In this document: piece by piece, positions 33,198-41,895 of the stretch | Numbering within the stretch: position 1 is the first letter of the stretch | How the letters are laid out: each line of letters begins with the position of its first letter | From: an uncultured Paracoccaceae bacterium | GTDB lineage: Bacteria > Pseudomonadota > Alphaproteobacteria > Rhodobacterales > Rhodobacteraceae | Assembly (NCBI GenBank): GCA_947499715.1 | Contig: CANMPL010000006.1 | Span: forward strand, 124,001 to 188,000 | Length of the DNA stretch: 64,000 nucleotides | Direction of reading: 5' to 3' | Program-made: the position numbers and the translations under genes | Notes under the pieces: model-generated | Database searches by the model: none | What the model was told of the DNA's origin: nothing | Seen by the model: only the letters and a program-made list of their open reading frames with translations

Positions 33198-33944
33198 GTG
33201 GACGACGACAAGGCCATTCTAAGGGCGCGGGATTTTTGGGGTGCTTGCACTCTGATTGTCGTGTCGATTTTCTTTTTATGGCGGACGTTTGATATCCCGC
33301 TGTGGGGGCAGAACAATGCGGGTGTGGCGGGGATCAACTGGTATGAATCCGCAGCGATTGTGCCTTTGGGGATCTTTTTGGCGCTTCTGGTTCTGGGTTT
33401 TGTGCTGCTGGGCATTGCGGTGCGTGAAGGCGGGGCGGAACGAGCGCTGAGTGCTGCTGGCATCGGGTGGGACAAGGATGAGGCGATCCGCTTTTCGTCG
33501 ATTGCGGTGATCCTTGCTTTCTACATTTTCGGATTGGTGCCACGGGTGGATTTCGTGCTGTGCAGCGGGTTGCTGGTCACGGCGCTGATCTGGGGATTTC
33601 ACACAGGACAGCCGCGCCGGATGGTTCTGGCGGCGTCGTTTGTGGTGGTCCCGGCGGTTTACGCTTTGGTCGCGCATTTCCCGCAGGCCGAATGGGGCGC
33701 GCCACACGACGACGATTGGGTCACGCTGGCGTTCTGGGTCGGGTTGACGGCGCTGGGTCTGTGGCGCGGGCCGCGCGACAAGGTCGCAAAGGCGACGCTT
33801 TGGATCGCTGTGATCTCTCCGCTGGTGCTGGTTTGTGCGATGGCGTTTGGGTTCCGGCAGAATGTGCCGAACCGGGGTGGGCTGATCTTCGCCCAGATCG
33901 AATACCACTATTACGTGACGCTGCGTCCGCTTTGGAGGGACTGA
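33198..33944 (+). CDS. tctB: Tripartite tricarboxylate transporter small permease (TctB)
   Basis: A 248-residue membrane protein with about six spans (near 15-33, 50-75, 98-118, 120-140, 150-170 and 198-218). Position between tctC and tctA fixes its role. It is longer than the usual TctB (about 150-170 residues); the middle segment DDDWVTLAFWVGL adds extra loops. The GTG at 33198 follows a purine-rich GGCGGGGGACAGG; an in-frame ATG at 33162 is an alternative. Its stop overlaps tctA as TGATG. Confidence 0.8.
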   Translation: MDDDKAILRARDFWGACTLIVVSIFFLWRTFDIPLWGQNNAGVAGINWYESAAIVPLGIFLALLVLGFVLLGIAVREGGAERALSAAGIGWDKDEAIRFSSIAVILAFYIFGLVPRVDFVLCSGLLVTALIWGFHTGQPRRMVLAASFVVVPAVYALVAHFPQAEWGAPHDDDWVTLAFWVGLTALGLWRGPRDKVAKATLWIAVISPLVLVCAMAFGFRQNVPNRGGLIFAQIEYHYYVTLRPLWRD

Positions 33945-35449
33945 TGGAATTTGTCCTTTCGCAACTTTCGGGCTTTGGCGGGGCGTTTTACGACCTTGCG
34001 GCGGACCCGGTGACTTATATGTATCTGATCGTCTCGGTCTTTCTGGGGATTGTCTTTGGGGCCTTGCCGGGGCTGACGGCGACGCTGGCGGTGACGATCC
34101 TGACGGGGTTCTTCGGGAACAAGATCCCGCTGGATTATTCGCTGATCGCGCTGCTGGGGGCCTATGTCGGCGCGATCTATGGCGGGTCTTATCCGTCGAT
34201 CCTGTTGAACATTCCGGGCACGGCGGCGAGTGCGGCCACAGCGATGGACGGGCATCCGCTGGCCAAGGCGGGGCGGGGTGGAGAGGCGCTGGGCCTGACC
34301 ACAACGGCGAGCTTTATCGGAACGCTGATTGGCACGGTTGCCTTGCTGATTTTCGTCTGGGTGCTGCTGCTGATTTCCAAGAACATCGCAAGCCCAGAGA
34401 AGGCCATGCTCGCGCTTTTCGGGATCCTCCTGTCGGGAACGCTGATGTCCGAAGACCTTGTGATCAAGGGCTGGATTGCAGGGCTTATCGGGCTTGCGAT
34501 GGCCATGGTGGGGCTTGACCCGCTGTTGTCAGAGCCGCGCTATACCTTTGACTGGCCTTACCTTTTCAGCGGCTTCCAAGTGGTGCCGGTGCTGATGGGG
34601 GCCTTTGCGGTGCCACAGATCATCGAGGGGCTGCGCCATGTCAAAATGGGCGAGGTTGTCCAGCTACAGGGGCGGATCGTGCCGAATTTGGCGACCGTCA
34701 AACGCTATTTGCCCACGATCAGCCGCTCTGGCGTGATTGGCACGGGTGTGGGCGCATTGCCTGGTGTGGGAGAGGACGTTGCGGGCTGGGTCAGCTATGG
34801 CGTGGGCAAGTCGGTCAGCAAGGAAGGCCACATGTTCGGCAAGGGTAGTCTGGAAGGGCTGTTGTCGAGCGAGACGGCGAATAACGCCTGTATCGGTGGT
34901 GCGCTGATCCCGCTTTTGGTGCTGGGCATTCCGGGGTCACCGCCAGCGGCGGCACTGATGGGGGCCTTCAAGATCAACAACATCATTCCGGGGCCAACGA
35001 TTGACCCAGAGATTATCCTGCGGGTCGTGGCGATCATGGTCATGGCGTCGTTCACGATGTTCCTGATGGGCCTGTTTACGGCGCGGATTTTCATCAAGAT
35101 CCTGCGGATCCCTCAGACTGTTTTCCTGCCAATCGTCATGGTGCTGACCACGATCGGGTCGTTCAGCGTGGGCGGCGGGATCAACGACCTATATCTGATG
35201 CTGGGTGTCGGATTGGTCGCTTATTTCATGAATATGCTGAAGTTTCCCATCGCGCCATTGGTCATTGGGGTGATCCTTGGTGGGTTGTTTGACGAAACTT
35301 TCCGGCGGACGCTGTTCATCGCCGACGGGAACCTTTCCGCCTTTATTAGTCGTCCCGGCGCTGCCATCCTCTTGACTATGAATGTGGCACTGATCCTCAG
35401 CCAGATTGGTGCGGTAAAACGTGGTTTTGGGAGGCTGATCGGGAGATGA
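33944..35449 (+). CDS. tctA: Tripartite tricarboxylate transporter large permease (TctA)
   Basis: A 501-residue permease with about twelve spans. The TctA signature is clear: GALPGLTATLAVTIL, AYVGAIYGGSYPSILLNIPGTAASAATAMDGHPLAKAG (quoted as YGGSYPSILLNIPGTAAS), GVGALPGVGEDVAGWVSYG and LGIPGSPPAAALMG. It imports a carboxylate using a cation gradient with TctB and TctC. It is coupled to tctB upstream and to the ABM gene downstream within six bases. The ATG follows GGAGGG. Confidence 0.93.
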   Translation: MEFVLSQLSGFGGAFYDLAADPVTYMYLIVSVFLGIVFGALPGLTATLAVTILTGFFGNKIPLDYSLIALLGAYVGAIYGGSYPSILLNIPGTAASAATAMDGHPLAKAGRGGEALGLTTTASFIGTLIGTVALLIFVWVLLLISKNIASPEKAMLALFGILLSGTLMSEDLVIKGWIAGLIGLAMAMVGLDPLLSEPRYTFDWPYLFSGFQVVPVLMGAFAVPQIIEGLRHVKMGEVVQLQGRIVPNLATVKRYLPTISRSGVIGTGVGALPGVGEDVAGWVSYGVGKSVSKEGHMFGKGSLEGLLSSETANNACIGGALIPLLVLGIPGSPPAAALMGAFKINNIIPGPTIDPEIILRVVAIMVMASFTMFLMGLFTARIFIKILRIPQTVFLPIVMVLTTIGSFSVGGGINDLYLMLGVGLVAYFMNMLKFPIAPLVIGVILGGLFDETFRRTLFIADGNLSAFISRPGAAILLTMNVALILSQIGAVKRGFGRLIGR

Positions 35450-35451
35450 TA

Positions 35452-35745
35452 ATGAGCTATGCAGTGGTTGTGACGTTCCAGATTAACGCAGGACAGATGG
35501 CAGAGTTCCTGCCTTTGATGGAACAGAACGCAGCAACGTCCTTGGCACTGGAGCCGGGGTGTCACCAGTTTGATATCGCACTGGATCCAGCGCGACCAAA
35601 CGAGGTGTTTCTATACGAGCTTTATGCTGATGCGGGTGCGTTTGAGGCGCATTTGGGATCGTCCCATTTCAGGTCGTTCGACAAGGCGGTCACCCCGATG
35701 ATTGCTGAAAAAGAGGTCAAAACCTACGAACGGGTCATTTCATGA
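35452..35745 (+). CDS. Antibiotic biosynthesis monooxygenase (ABM) domain protein
   Basis: A 97-residue single ABM domain (MSYAVVVTFQINAGQMAEFLPLMEQNAATSLALEPGCHQFDI, quoted as EPGCHQFDIALDPARPN). These small dimeric ferredoxin-like proteins act as cofactor-free oxygenases, isomerases or mutarotases; EPGCxxF and the SSHF element are conserved. In this operon a sugar mutarotase or lactone-handling role is as plausible as oxidation. ATG 35452 has GGGAG six bases upstream; ATG 35446 overlaps the tctA stop. It overlaps the next gene by four bases. Confidence 0.8.
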   Translation: MSYAVVVTFQINAGQMAEFLPLMEQNAATSLALEPGCHQFDIALDPARPNEVFLYELYADAGAFEAHLGSSHFRSFDKAVTPMIAEKEVKTYERVIS

Positions 35746-36521
35746 TCTGGGAGGTTCACGCGGTCAAATATGCGGATCGGAACGCGCGCACGCGCGCCGA
35801 CAGTTTCATCTTTGACGACAACCACGACGCACCGCACGCGATGGATTATTTCATGTGGGTGCTGCGGTCGGGTGATCGCGTGATCCTTGTTGATACCGGC
35901 TATGACGGGCCAGAGGCTGCGGCGCGAGATCGCCCGATCAGGATGGAACCGGCAGAGGCGCTGGCCCCGCTGGGGATCCGGCCCGAGGATATCGACGCGC
36001 TGATCGTGACCCATTTGCATTACGATCACGCGGGCGGTTTGCACCTGTTTCCCAACGCTCACCTGCATATGCAATCGGCCGAGATGGCTTATGCCACAGG
36101 CCCTTGCATGTGCCACGATGTGCTGCGGATGCCGTTCACGGCGGGGCATGTTTGTGAAGCTGTCACAAGGCTTTATCAGGGCAAGCTTACGTTCCATGAC
36201 GGCGACAGCGAGGTCGCTGACGGGGTGACGGTGCATTGCATTGGCGGCCATTCGCGCGGCTTGCAGGCGGTGCGGGTGCGCACGGACGCGGGATGGCTGG
36301 TGCTGGCATCGGATGCCGCGCATTACTACGAGAATTTCCAGGCCCGCAAACCCTTTCCCATCGTGGTGGATTTGCAAAATATGCTCGATGGATTTGACAC
36401 GCTGCAAAGGCTGGCCAGTGCGCCAGACCTGATCGTACCGGGGCATGACCCGCTGGTGCGATCGCTGTTTCCGCAAGGCGTGGCGGAACACATTACAAGG
36501 CTAGACCAAGGACAGACATGA
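35742..36521 (+). CDS. MBL-fold hydrolase, N-acyl-homoserine-lactonase-like
   Basis: A 259-residue metallo-beta-lactamase-fold enzyme without a signal peptide. The dizinc motif THLHYDHAGG (about 88-97), the later His in GGHSRGLQ, Asp in LASDAAHY and His in VPGHDPL complete the metal set. The closest group I recall is the AHL lactonase family (AiiA/AttM/YtnP), many of which open other lactones. In this operon it probably opens a sugar-acid lactone taken up by TctABC before kinase action, rather than quenching quorum signals. It is coupled by four-base overlaps on both sides. Confidence 0.83.
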   Translation: MIWEVHAVKYADRNARTRADSFIFDDNHDAPHAMDYFMWVLRSGDRVILVDTGYDGPEAAARDRPIRMEPAEALAPLGIRPEDIDALIVTHLHYDHAGGLHLFPNAHLHMQSAEMAYATGPCMCHDVLRMPFTAGHVCEAVTRLYQGKLTFHDGDSEVADGVTVHCIGGHSRGLQAVRVRTDAGWLVLASDAAHYYENFQARKPFPIVVDLQNMLDGFDTLQRLASAPDLIVPGHDPLVRSLFPQGVAEHITRLDQGQT

Positions 36522-37738
36522 AGATCGGCGTCATTGCGGATGATTTCACGGGCGCATCCGATATCGCCCTGACACTGGCTGAAGGGGGTATGCGCACAGC
36601 GCAGTATATTGGCGTGCCTGATGGCAACACCAGCGCGCGGGTCGATGCGGGGGTTGTGGCGCTGAAGTCAAGAACAGCGCCTGTGGCCGAGGCCGTGTCA
36701 GAGAGCCTTGCTGCGTGCAAATGGCTGGTCCATCAGGGTGCCAAGCAGATCATTTTCAAGGTGTGTTCGACCTTTGACAGCACGGATGAGGGCAATATCG
36801 GACCCGTGCTTGATGCCTTGGCAGATGCCTTGGGCGAGGATCAGGTTATCGTCTGTCCGGCGTTCCCTGAGAATGGGCGCAGCGTTTATCAGGGGCATTT
36901 GTTTGTCGCGGATCGATTGCTGAATGAAAGTGGGATGCAGGATCATCCGCTGACGCCGATGAAGGATGCGGATTTGCGTCGCGTGCTGGCACCGCAGACC
37001 AAGCGCACGGTCGGCCATATCCCGGCGCGGACGGTGGCACAGGGTGCCTTGGCGATGCGGGCCGCGATGCCGTCGGTGCAGACGCATGTGATTGTCGATG
37101 CGATTCAGGATGCGGATTTGCGCGCCATTGGTGCCGCTGCAAAGGATCGCAAATTGTTGTGCGGCGGGTCGGGGATTGCAATTGGGCTGCCAGCGAACTT
37201 TGGCGCCAAGGCGGCGACGCCTGCCTGGCGGGGTGTGGCGGGCAAGGGTGTTGTCCTGTCGGGGTCTTGCAGTCGTGCAACGCGCGAGCAGGTCGAGAAA
37301 TATTGCGGGAAATTTGCATCGTTTGAGGTCACGGCGGAGAAGGCCGTTGGCGGAGAGATTGATGTAGAGGCGCTGGCGGATTGGGTGGTCGCGCAGGATC
37401 GCCCGCTGGTTTATTCCTCGGCTGATCCTGATGTTGTGCGGGCGGCACAGGCCAAGTTTGGACGCGAAGCCTCTGCCACTGCGATTGAGGGGCTGTTTGC
37501 AGATCTGGCCGCCGCGCTGAAGCTGCGCGGTGTGACGCGGATTGTTGTCGCCGGTGGAGAAACGAGCGGCGCTGTGGTGAGGGGGCTGGCGGCTCAGGTG
37601 CTTGAGATCGGACCAAGGATTGCGGCCGGTGTGCCTGCGGTGAAGGTCGACGGTATCGCCTTGGCACTGAAGTCCGGCAATTTTGGTGGGCCGTGCTTTT
37701 TCAAAGAGGCGCTGGCGTTGATGGAAGACACGGTATGA
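36518..37738 (+). CDS. otnK: Four-carbon acid sugar kinase (3-oxo-tetronate kinase)
   Basis: A 406-residue DUF1537 kinase. The N-terminal domain has IADDFTGASDIALTLAEGGM, and the C-terminal nucleotide-binding part has GSCSRATREQV and VVAGGETSGAVVRGLAAQ. OtnK phosphorylates 3-oxo-tetronates at C4. It overlaps the lactonase-like gene before it and otnC after it by four bases each. The pathway oxidises four-carbon acid sugars to the 3-oxo form first; no LtnD-type dehydrogenase is here, but two other dehydrogenases lie in the divergent operon. Confidence 0.88.
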   Translation: MKIGVIADDFTGASDIALTLAEGGMRTAQYIGVPDGNTSARVDAGVVALKSRTAPVAEAVSESLAACKWLVHQGAKQIIFKVCSTFDSTDEGNIGPVLDALADALGEDQVIVCPAFPENGRSVYQGHLFVADRLLNESGMQDHPLTPMKDADLRRVLAPQTKRTVGHIPARTVAQGALAMRAAMPSVQTHVIVDAIQDADLRAIGAAAKDRKLLCGGSGIAIGLPANFGAKAATPAWRGVAGKGVVLSGSCSRATREQVEKYCGKFASFEVTAEKAVGGEIDVEALADWVVAQDRPLVYSSADPDVVRAAQAKFGREASATAIEGLFADLAAALKLRGVTRIVVAGGETSGAVVRGLAAQVLEIGPRIAAGVPAVKVDGIALALKSGNFGGPCFFKEALALMEDTV

Positions 37739-38382
37739 GCGAAGAGGCGCGCGCGCGCGAAGACATATGCACGATTGCCAAGTCGATGTTTGATCGCGGG
37801 CTGACCTGCGGGTCATCGGGCAATATCAGCGTGCGCCTGTCAGACGGGCGGGTGTTGGTGACACCGACGGGGCGGGCGATGGGGTTTCTGGACCCCGCAC
37901 AGATCAGCCTGATGGATGCCGACATGCGGCATGTGTCGGGCGATATGCCGACGAAAGAGGTCCCGCTGCACGCCGCGTTCTATCAGACACGGGCGCAGAC
38001 GGGGGCGGTCGTGCACCTGCATTCGACCCATTCGGTGGCCTTGTCGATGATCCAGGATATTGATCCTGACAATGTGATCCCGCCGCTCACGCCCTACACG
38101 ATCATGCGGCTGGGCAAGGTGCAGTTGCTGCCGTTTTTCCTGCCCGGTGATCCGGCAATGGGAGAGGCGGTGCGGGGGCTTGCGGGGCGCAGGTCTGCGG
38201 TGTTGCTGGCCAATCATGGACCGGTCGTGGCGGGCAAGGATTTGTGGGCGGCAGCCTTTGCCACCGAAGAGCTGGAAGAGACGGCAAAGCTTGCGTTGTT
38301 GACGCGTGGCATTCCGATCAATGCGCTGACCCAAAGCCAGGTCGAGGCTGTCGTGGACACCTTTGACGTGGATTGGGATTAG
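37735..38382 (+). CDS. otnC: 3-oxo-tetronate 4-phosphate decarboxylase (class II aldolase fold)
   Basis: A 215-residue protein of the class II aldolase/adducin fold. GSSGNISVRLSDG, the acidic residue in PTKEVPLHAAFY, the metal ligands in VVHLHSTHSVAL and the third His in LLANHGPVVAG are in place. OtnC decarboxylates the OtnK product to dihydroxyacetone phosphate. A fuculose-phosphate aldolase-type reaction is the main alternative, but the otnK neighbour favours OtnC. ATG 37735 overlaps the otnK stop as ATGA. The stop lies five bases from the convergent GntR gene. Confidence 0.85.
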   Translation: MSEEARAREDICTIAKSMFDRGLTCGSSGNISVRLSDGRVLVTPTGRAMGFLDPAQISLMDADMRHVSGDMPTKEVPLHAAFYQTRAQTGAVVHLHSTHSVALSMIQDIDPDNVIPPLTPYTIMRLGKVQLLPFFLPGDPAMGEAVRGLAGRRSAVLLANHGPVVAGKDLWAAAFATEELEETAKLALLTRGIPINALTQSQVEAVVDTFDVDWD

Positions 38383-38387
38383 CGCCG

Positions 38388-39152
38388 CTATTCCGTGTCT
38401 GAAGGCATGCCCGAATACGCCACAAGATCCATCACTGTTAGGCTTTTGTCCCGCTTTTCAAAGGTTTGGATGTATTCGATCATGGTGTGGGAATGTTCGC
38501 GCATCATGCCTTCGGCGCGGACCGGATCACCGGCCTTGATCGCTTCGTAGATCACCTGATGCTGGGCGTTGCCAAGGCGGAGCCGGAACATCGCACGCTC
38601 TGACTGGTCGGCGGTGTCATTGGCGGAACGGTCAAAAACCATTGAGCCTGCAGCGAGCATCGGCAAGTGGCTGATCTGTTCACAAGTATAGCTGACATAG
38701 GCGTTGCCACAGGCCTTGAGGATCGTCGTGTGAAAGGTCTTGTTGGCTGCTTGCGCCCGACGGATGGCGGCATCATCAAGGCTGCCGGCGTCGGCGCAAT
38801 CCTCGATGACGTTGATGGCGTGTTCCATGTCGGGCAGAAAACTGGCGCGTTTGTCGGAAAGCGCAAAAAGCCGGGCGGCGAGGCTTTCAAGATGGCCGCG
38901 CACCTGCACGGCCTGCAAAATGTCGGCAACCGTGGGGTTTTGAACCAAATATCCACGGCCTTCGCTGCGGCGGATGACGCGTTCTCTTTCCAGCAGGCGC
39001 AGGGCAAGGCGCACCGGAGTGCGCGAGACGTTGTGCGTTTGACACAACTGCGCCTCTGACAGGCGTTCGCCTTCCGCGTAGTTGCCTTGAAGGATGTCAC
39101 TTCGGATGCGAGCGGCAAGCTCTAAGTCAATGGAGTCCATAGTCGCATTCAT
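38388..39152 (-). CDS. GntR family regulator, FCD subfamily; candidate regulator of GGATCC-palindrome regulon
   Basis: A 254-residue regulator. The winged helix covers about 15-80 (AQLCQTHNVSRTPVRLALRLLE, quoted as HNVSRTPVRLALRLLE), and the FCD ligand domain covers about 95-235. FCD metal ligands fit AANKTFHTTIL and REHSHTMIEY. Start 39152 is uncertain because no ribosome site is near; 39140 is an alternative. A palindrome TTTAGGATCCCAAA lies five bases upstream of the start, and two more lie within 150 bases, which suggests autoregulation and control of the divergent ALDH-GST-SDR operon. Confidence 0.85.
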   Translation of the reverse strand: MNATMDSIDLELAARIRSDILQGNYAEGERLSEAQLCQTHNVSRTPVRLALRLLERERVIRRSEGRGYLVQNPTVADILQAVQVRGHLESLAARLFALSDKRASFLPDMEHAINVIEDCADAGSLDDAAIRRAQAANKTFHTTILKACGNAYVSYTCEQISHLPMLAAGSMVFDRSANDTADQSERAMFRLRLGNAQHQVIYEAIKAGDPVRAEGMMREHSHTMIEYIQTFEKRDKSLTVMDLVAYSGMPSDTE

Positions 39153-39156
39153 GAAA

Positions 39157-39170
39157 TTTAGGATCCCAAA
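39157..39170. promoter_or_regulatory. GGATCC palindrome, site 1
   Basis: TTTAGGATCCCAAA, one mismatch from the perfect palindrome TTTGGGATCCCAAA. The centre at 39163.5 lies 63 bp from site 2. It covers the region just before the GntR start codon, as expected for autorepression. Confidence 0.65.
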
Positions 39171-39219
39171 GTCAAGCAAATATCGCTATTACGGGGTAAT
39201 CGCAGATTTTTCCACTTGA

Positions 39220-39233
39220 TTTGGGATCCCAAA
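39220..39233. promoter_or_regulatory. GGATCC palindrome, site 2
   Basis: TTTGGGATCCCAAA, a perfect 14-bp palindrome with its centre at 39226.5. It lies 63 bp from site 1 and 73 bp from site 3, placing all three on about the same face of the helix. Confidence 0.75.
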
Positions 39234-39292
39234 ACGGTGTTTGTATGGGTTAACACGCGTGGAATCGACCGGATTTTGATGCGCTGGGTTCA

Positions 39293-39306
39293 AATGGGAT
39301 CCCAAA
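39293..39306. promoter_or_regulatory. GGATCC palindrome, site 3
   Basis: AATGGGATCCCAAA, with a perfect TGGGATCCCA core and its centre at 39299.5. It is the site nearest the rightward ALDH-GST-SDR operon, about 320 bases before its first start codon. Confidence 0.65.
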
Positions 39307-39623
39307 TGCATGGCCAATTTGCGAGGCCGCTGATTTTTGGAGGATGATATGTCTTCGTCATGTATTGGGCTTTCTGCAATTTTTGCCTCTGACAGCAAGG
39401 AAATCAAGGTGATTTTTGCAAATGCCGCCGCTTGCAGGATCGCGGGTCGCGCAGAGAATATGATGTGACCAATCAGTAAGGAATCCCCGCCCCGAGGCAC
39501 GCCTCGGGATTTCGCACCGGACTTGTCATAGGTTCGAGTTTGGTATGCAGTGGCCGGTATGCACGGCCCGGAACACAAGAAAGCAATCGCTTGTCGGTAA
39601 CGCGCCAGCACAGGAGACGTCCC

Positions 39624-41063
39624 ATGGATAAGAAGACAGACATCAAATCGTTTCAACACTTTATCGGAGGCGCGTGGAGCGACGCAGAGGGCGGGGGCGT
39701 TTTCGACGTTTTGAACCCGCTGGATGACAGCCTGTATGCGCAGGCCGCCAAGGGCACGGCTGCGGATATGGGCCGCGCTGTTGCGGCTGCGAAGGCAGCG
39801 TTTCCGGCCTATAAGGAGACCTTGCCAAAGGACCGCGAGCGGATGCTGCTGCGGGTGGCCGAGATCATGGAGACGCGAAAAGCAGAGCTTTTGGATTGCC
39901 TGATCGACGAGATCGGGTCGCCGATACAGAAGGCGATGTTTGAGTTTGAAAAGGGTCTGACGATGGTCCGTGCGGCGGCGGGACTGTGCCGTTATGTGCG
40001 AGGCGAGACGATCCCGTCGGATGCGCCGGGCAAGTTTTCCATGTCAATTCGCGAGCCGTTGGGCGTTGTCGCCGTGATCACGCCGTTCAACGTGCCGCTG
40101 ATCAAGACCACGCGTCTGGTCGCCAATGCGTTGGCGGTGGGCAACACCGTGGTGCATTTGCCGTCCGAAATGGCGCCGCATCTGACCGTGCTGTTTGCGG
40201 AAATCGTGGCAGAGGCCGGGTTCCCGGAGGGTAGCTATAATGTGGTCACGGGCTTTGGCCATGAGATTGGCGATGACCTGACCAGCAATACGGATGTGGA
40301 TTTTGTGACCTTTACCGGGTCAACGGTGATCGGTCAGCACATCAACGAGATTTGCGCCAAGAACAAGACACGCAACACGCTGGAACTGGGCGGGAAAAGC
40401 CCGACGCTGATCCTGAAAGATGCGGATCTGGACAAGGTGATGCCACTGGCGGCGCGGTCGATCTTTATGTTTGGCGGGCAGGCCTGTATCGGGTCGAGTC
40501 GGTTCTATGTGGAACGGCCCCTTTACGACGAATTCGTCAAGCGGTTTGCGATGATCGCGGGCAAGGTTGGCATGGGGGATCTGCGTGACCCCGGCACGGT
40601 GATTGCGCCGATCATTTCCGATCGCCAGCGCAGCCGCGTCAAAGCGCATATCGCGGATGCGGTTGAAAAGGGTGCCACGGTCGTTGCGGGCGGTGAGTGG
40701 GAAGGCAACCGGTGCCAGCCCACGCTGTTGACCAATGTCAGCGATGAGATGACCGTGTGCCGGGCAGAGACGTTTGGCCCGGTCACGTCGATCTATGCCA
40801 TCGACAGCTATGAAGAAGGTCTGGCGCTGGCCAATGACACAGAGTTCGGTCTGTCCTCGGCCATATTCACAAATGACATCAACAAGGCGATGCATTTTGC
40901 CAAGAATATCGGCGCAGGGATGTGCCATATCAATGGACCGACAATCCATGACGAGGCGCATGTGCCCTTTGGCGGGAATGGTCAATCCGGTGTGGGCCGC
41001 GAGGGAACCGATGCCGACATGGAAGCGATGACCGAGTTGAAATGGGTGACGGTGCAGCTATGA
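39624..41063 (+). CDS. Aldehyde dehydrogenase family protein
   Basis: A 479-residue enzyme with a complete ALDH set: ITPFNVPLIKTTRLVANALAVGN, FTGSTVIG, general base Glu in LELGGKSPT and catalytic Cys in GGQACIGSSR. The segment is closest to the salicylaldehyde/vanillin/benzaldehyde dehydrogenase branch by eye, so an aryl or bulky aldehyde is plausible. The ATG at 39624 has CAGGAGA seven bases upstream. The gene is the first of an operon with a GST and an SDR, downstream of the GGATCC palindromes. With the SDR it could carry an alcohol to an acid. Confidence 0.9.
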   Translation: MDKKTDIKSFQHFIGGAWSDAEGGGVFDVLNPLDDSLYAQAAKGTAADMGRAVAAAKAAFPAYKETLPKDRERMLLRVAEIMETRKAELLDCLIDEIGSPIQKAMFEFEKGLTMVRAAAGLCRYVRGETIPSDAPGKFSMSIREPLGVVAVITPFNVPLIKTTRLVANALAVGNTVVHLPSEMAPHLTVLFAEIVAEAGFPEGSYNVVTGFGHEIGDDLTSNTDVDFVTFTGSTVIGQHINEICAKNKTRNTLELGGKSPTLILKDADLDKVMPLAARSIFMFGGQACIGSSRFYVERPLYDEFVKRFAMIAGKVGMGDLRDPGTVIAPIISDRQRSRVKAHIADAVEKGATVVAGGEWEGNRCQPTLLTNVSDEMTVCRAETFGPVTSIYAIDSYEEGLALANDTEFGLSSAIFTNDINKAMHFAKNIGAGMCHINGPTIHDEAHVPFGGNGQSGVGREGTDADMEAMTELKWVTVQL

Positions 41064-41881
41064 GTTATACGCTTTATCACCACGGTTCATCGGTTTGCGC
41101 GGCCAAGGTGCGCTTTGCCATGGATGAAAAGGGCCTGGAGTGGGATGGCGTTTACATCGACATCCTGAAGGGCGAACAGTTTGAACCCGAATACCTGAAG
41201 CTGAACCCCAAGGGTGTTGTGCCAACGCTGGTGCATGATGACACGGTGGTGCCGGATAGCACGGTGATCATTGAATATCTGGATCAGCTGGAACCTGCCA
41301 CAAGCGTGCATCCCACTGACCCGTGGGAACGTGCGCAGGCGCGGTATTGGACCAAGGCGGTGGACGAAGATCTGCATCCCGCCTGTGGTGCGGTGACGTT
41401 TGTCTGTTCGCACCGCCATACGGTTCTAAAGAACCTTGGCGAAGAGGGGGTGAAAAAATTCCTCGCCTCTACCCCGAAAATCTCGGTCACGTCGGATTGG
41501 AAAAGCATGAAGGACGCCTTTACCCGGTTCGGGTTTGAGGCACCGGGTGCGACCGAAAAGGTCAAACTATACGATACCTACCTGCACAAGATGGAAGATG
41601 CGCTGGCGGGTGGCAATGACTGGCTGGTGGGGAACACATTCTCGATCGCGGATATTGCCATGACGCCTTACGTCAATCGCCTTGCGATGATGTCGATGCG
41701 CGGCATGTGGGAAAACGGGCGGTTGCCCAATGTAGAAAAGTGGTTCGCCCGGATCGAGGCGCGGCCAAATTTCAAAAAGTGCCTGATTGATTGGGTGCCC
41801 GAGGATCTTACCAATGATCTTCGCGAGAACGGGGCCAAGAGCTGGCCTGAAGTCGCAAGAATTCTAGAAATCAGCATCTAA
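41060..41881 (+). CDS. Glutathione S-transferase family protein
   Basis: A 273-residue GST. The thioredoxin-like N-domain shows YHHGSSVCAAKVRFAMDEKG with a Ser/Cys at the position that activates glutathione, and NPKGVVPTLVHD with the cis-proline, then DSTVIIEYLD. The helical C-domain covers about 90-250. A 20-residue insertion and its length above the usual 210 resemble LigF- or LigE-like etherase GSTs, but I cannot align this by eye. It overlaps the ALDH stop as ATGA, so glutathione chemistry belongs to the same pathway. Confidence 0.85.
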   Translation: MSYTLYHHGSSVCAAKVRFAMDEKGLEWDGVYIDILKGEQFEPEYLKLNPKGVVPTLVHDDTVVPDSTVIIEYLDQLEPATSVHPTDPWERAQARYWTKAVDEDLHPACGAVTFVCSHRHTVLKNLGEEGVKKFLASTPKISVTSDWKSMKDAFTRFGFEAPGATEKVKLYDTYLHKMEDALAGGNDWLVGNTFSIADIAMTPYVNRLAMMSMRGMWENGRLPNVEKWFARIEARPNFKKCLIDWVPEDLTNDLRENGAKSWPEVARILEISI

Positions 41882-41895
41882 AACTGGAGGACGCA

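Larger units (their letters stand above)
39153..39623. other. Divergent control region, 471 bp without a gene
   Basis: Three GGATCC-centred palindromes crowd the GntR side (listed separately). Further on a perfect hairpin CCCGAGGC-AC-GCCTCGGG (39491-39508) lies 115 bases before the dehydrogenase start. The region is richer in A+T than its neighbours near 39300-39420. A leftward open frame (39189-39659) overlaps the palindromes and looks like chance. The long leader of the rightward operon could hold a further control element. Confidence 0.5.

Noticed and set aside
39189-39659. Leftward 156-codon frame in the divergent control region
   Set aside because: It covers three operator sites and a hairpin, has no ribosome site and gives a low-complexity product without a recognisable domain.
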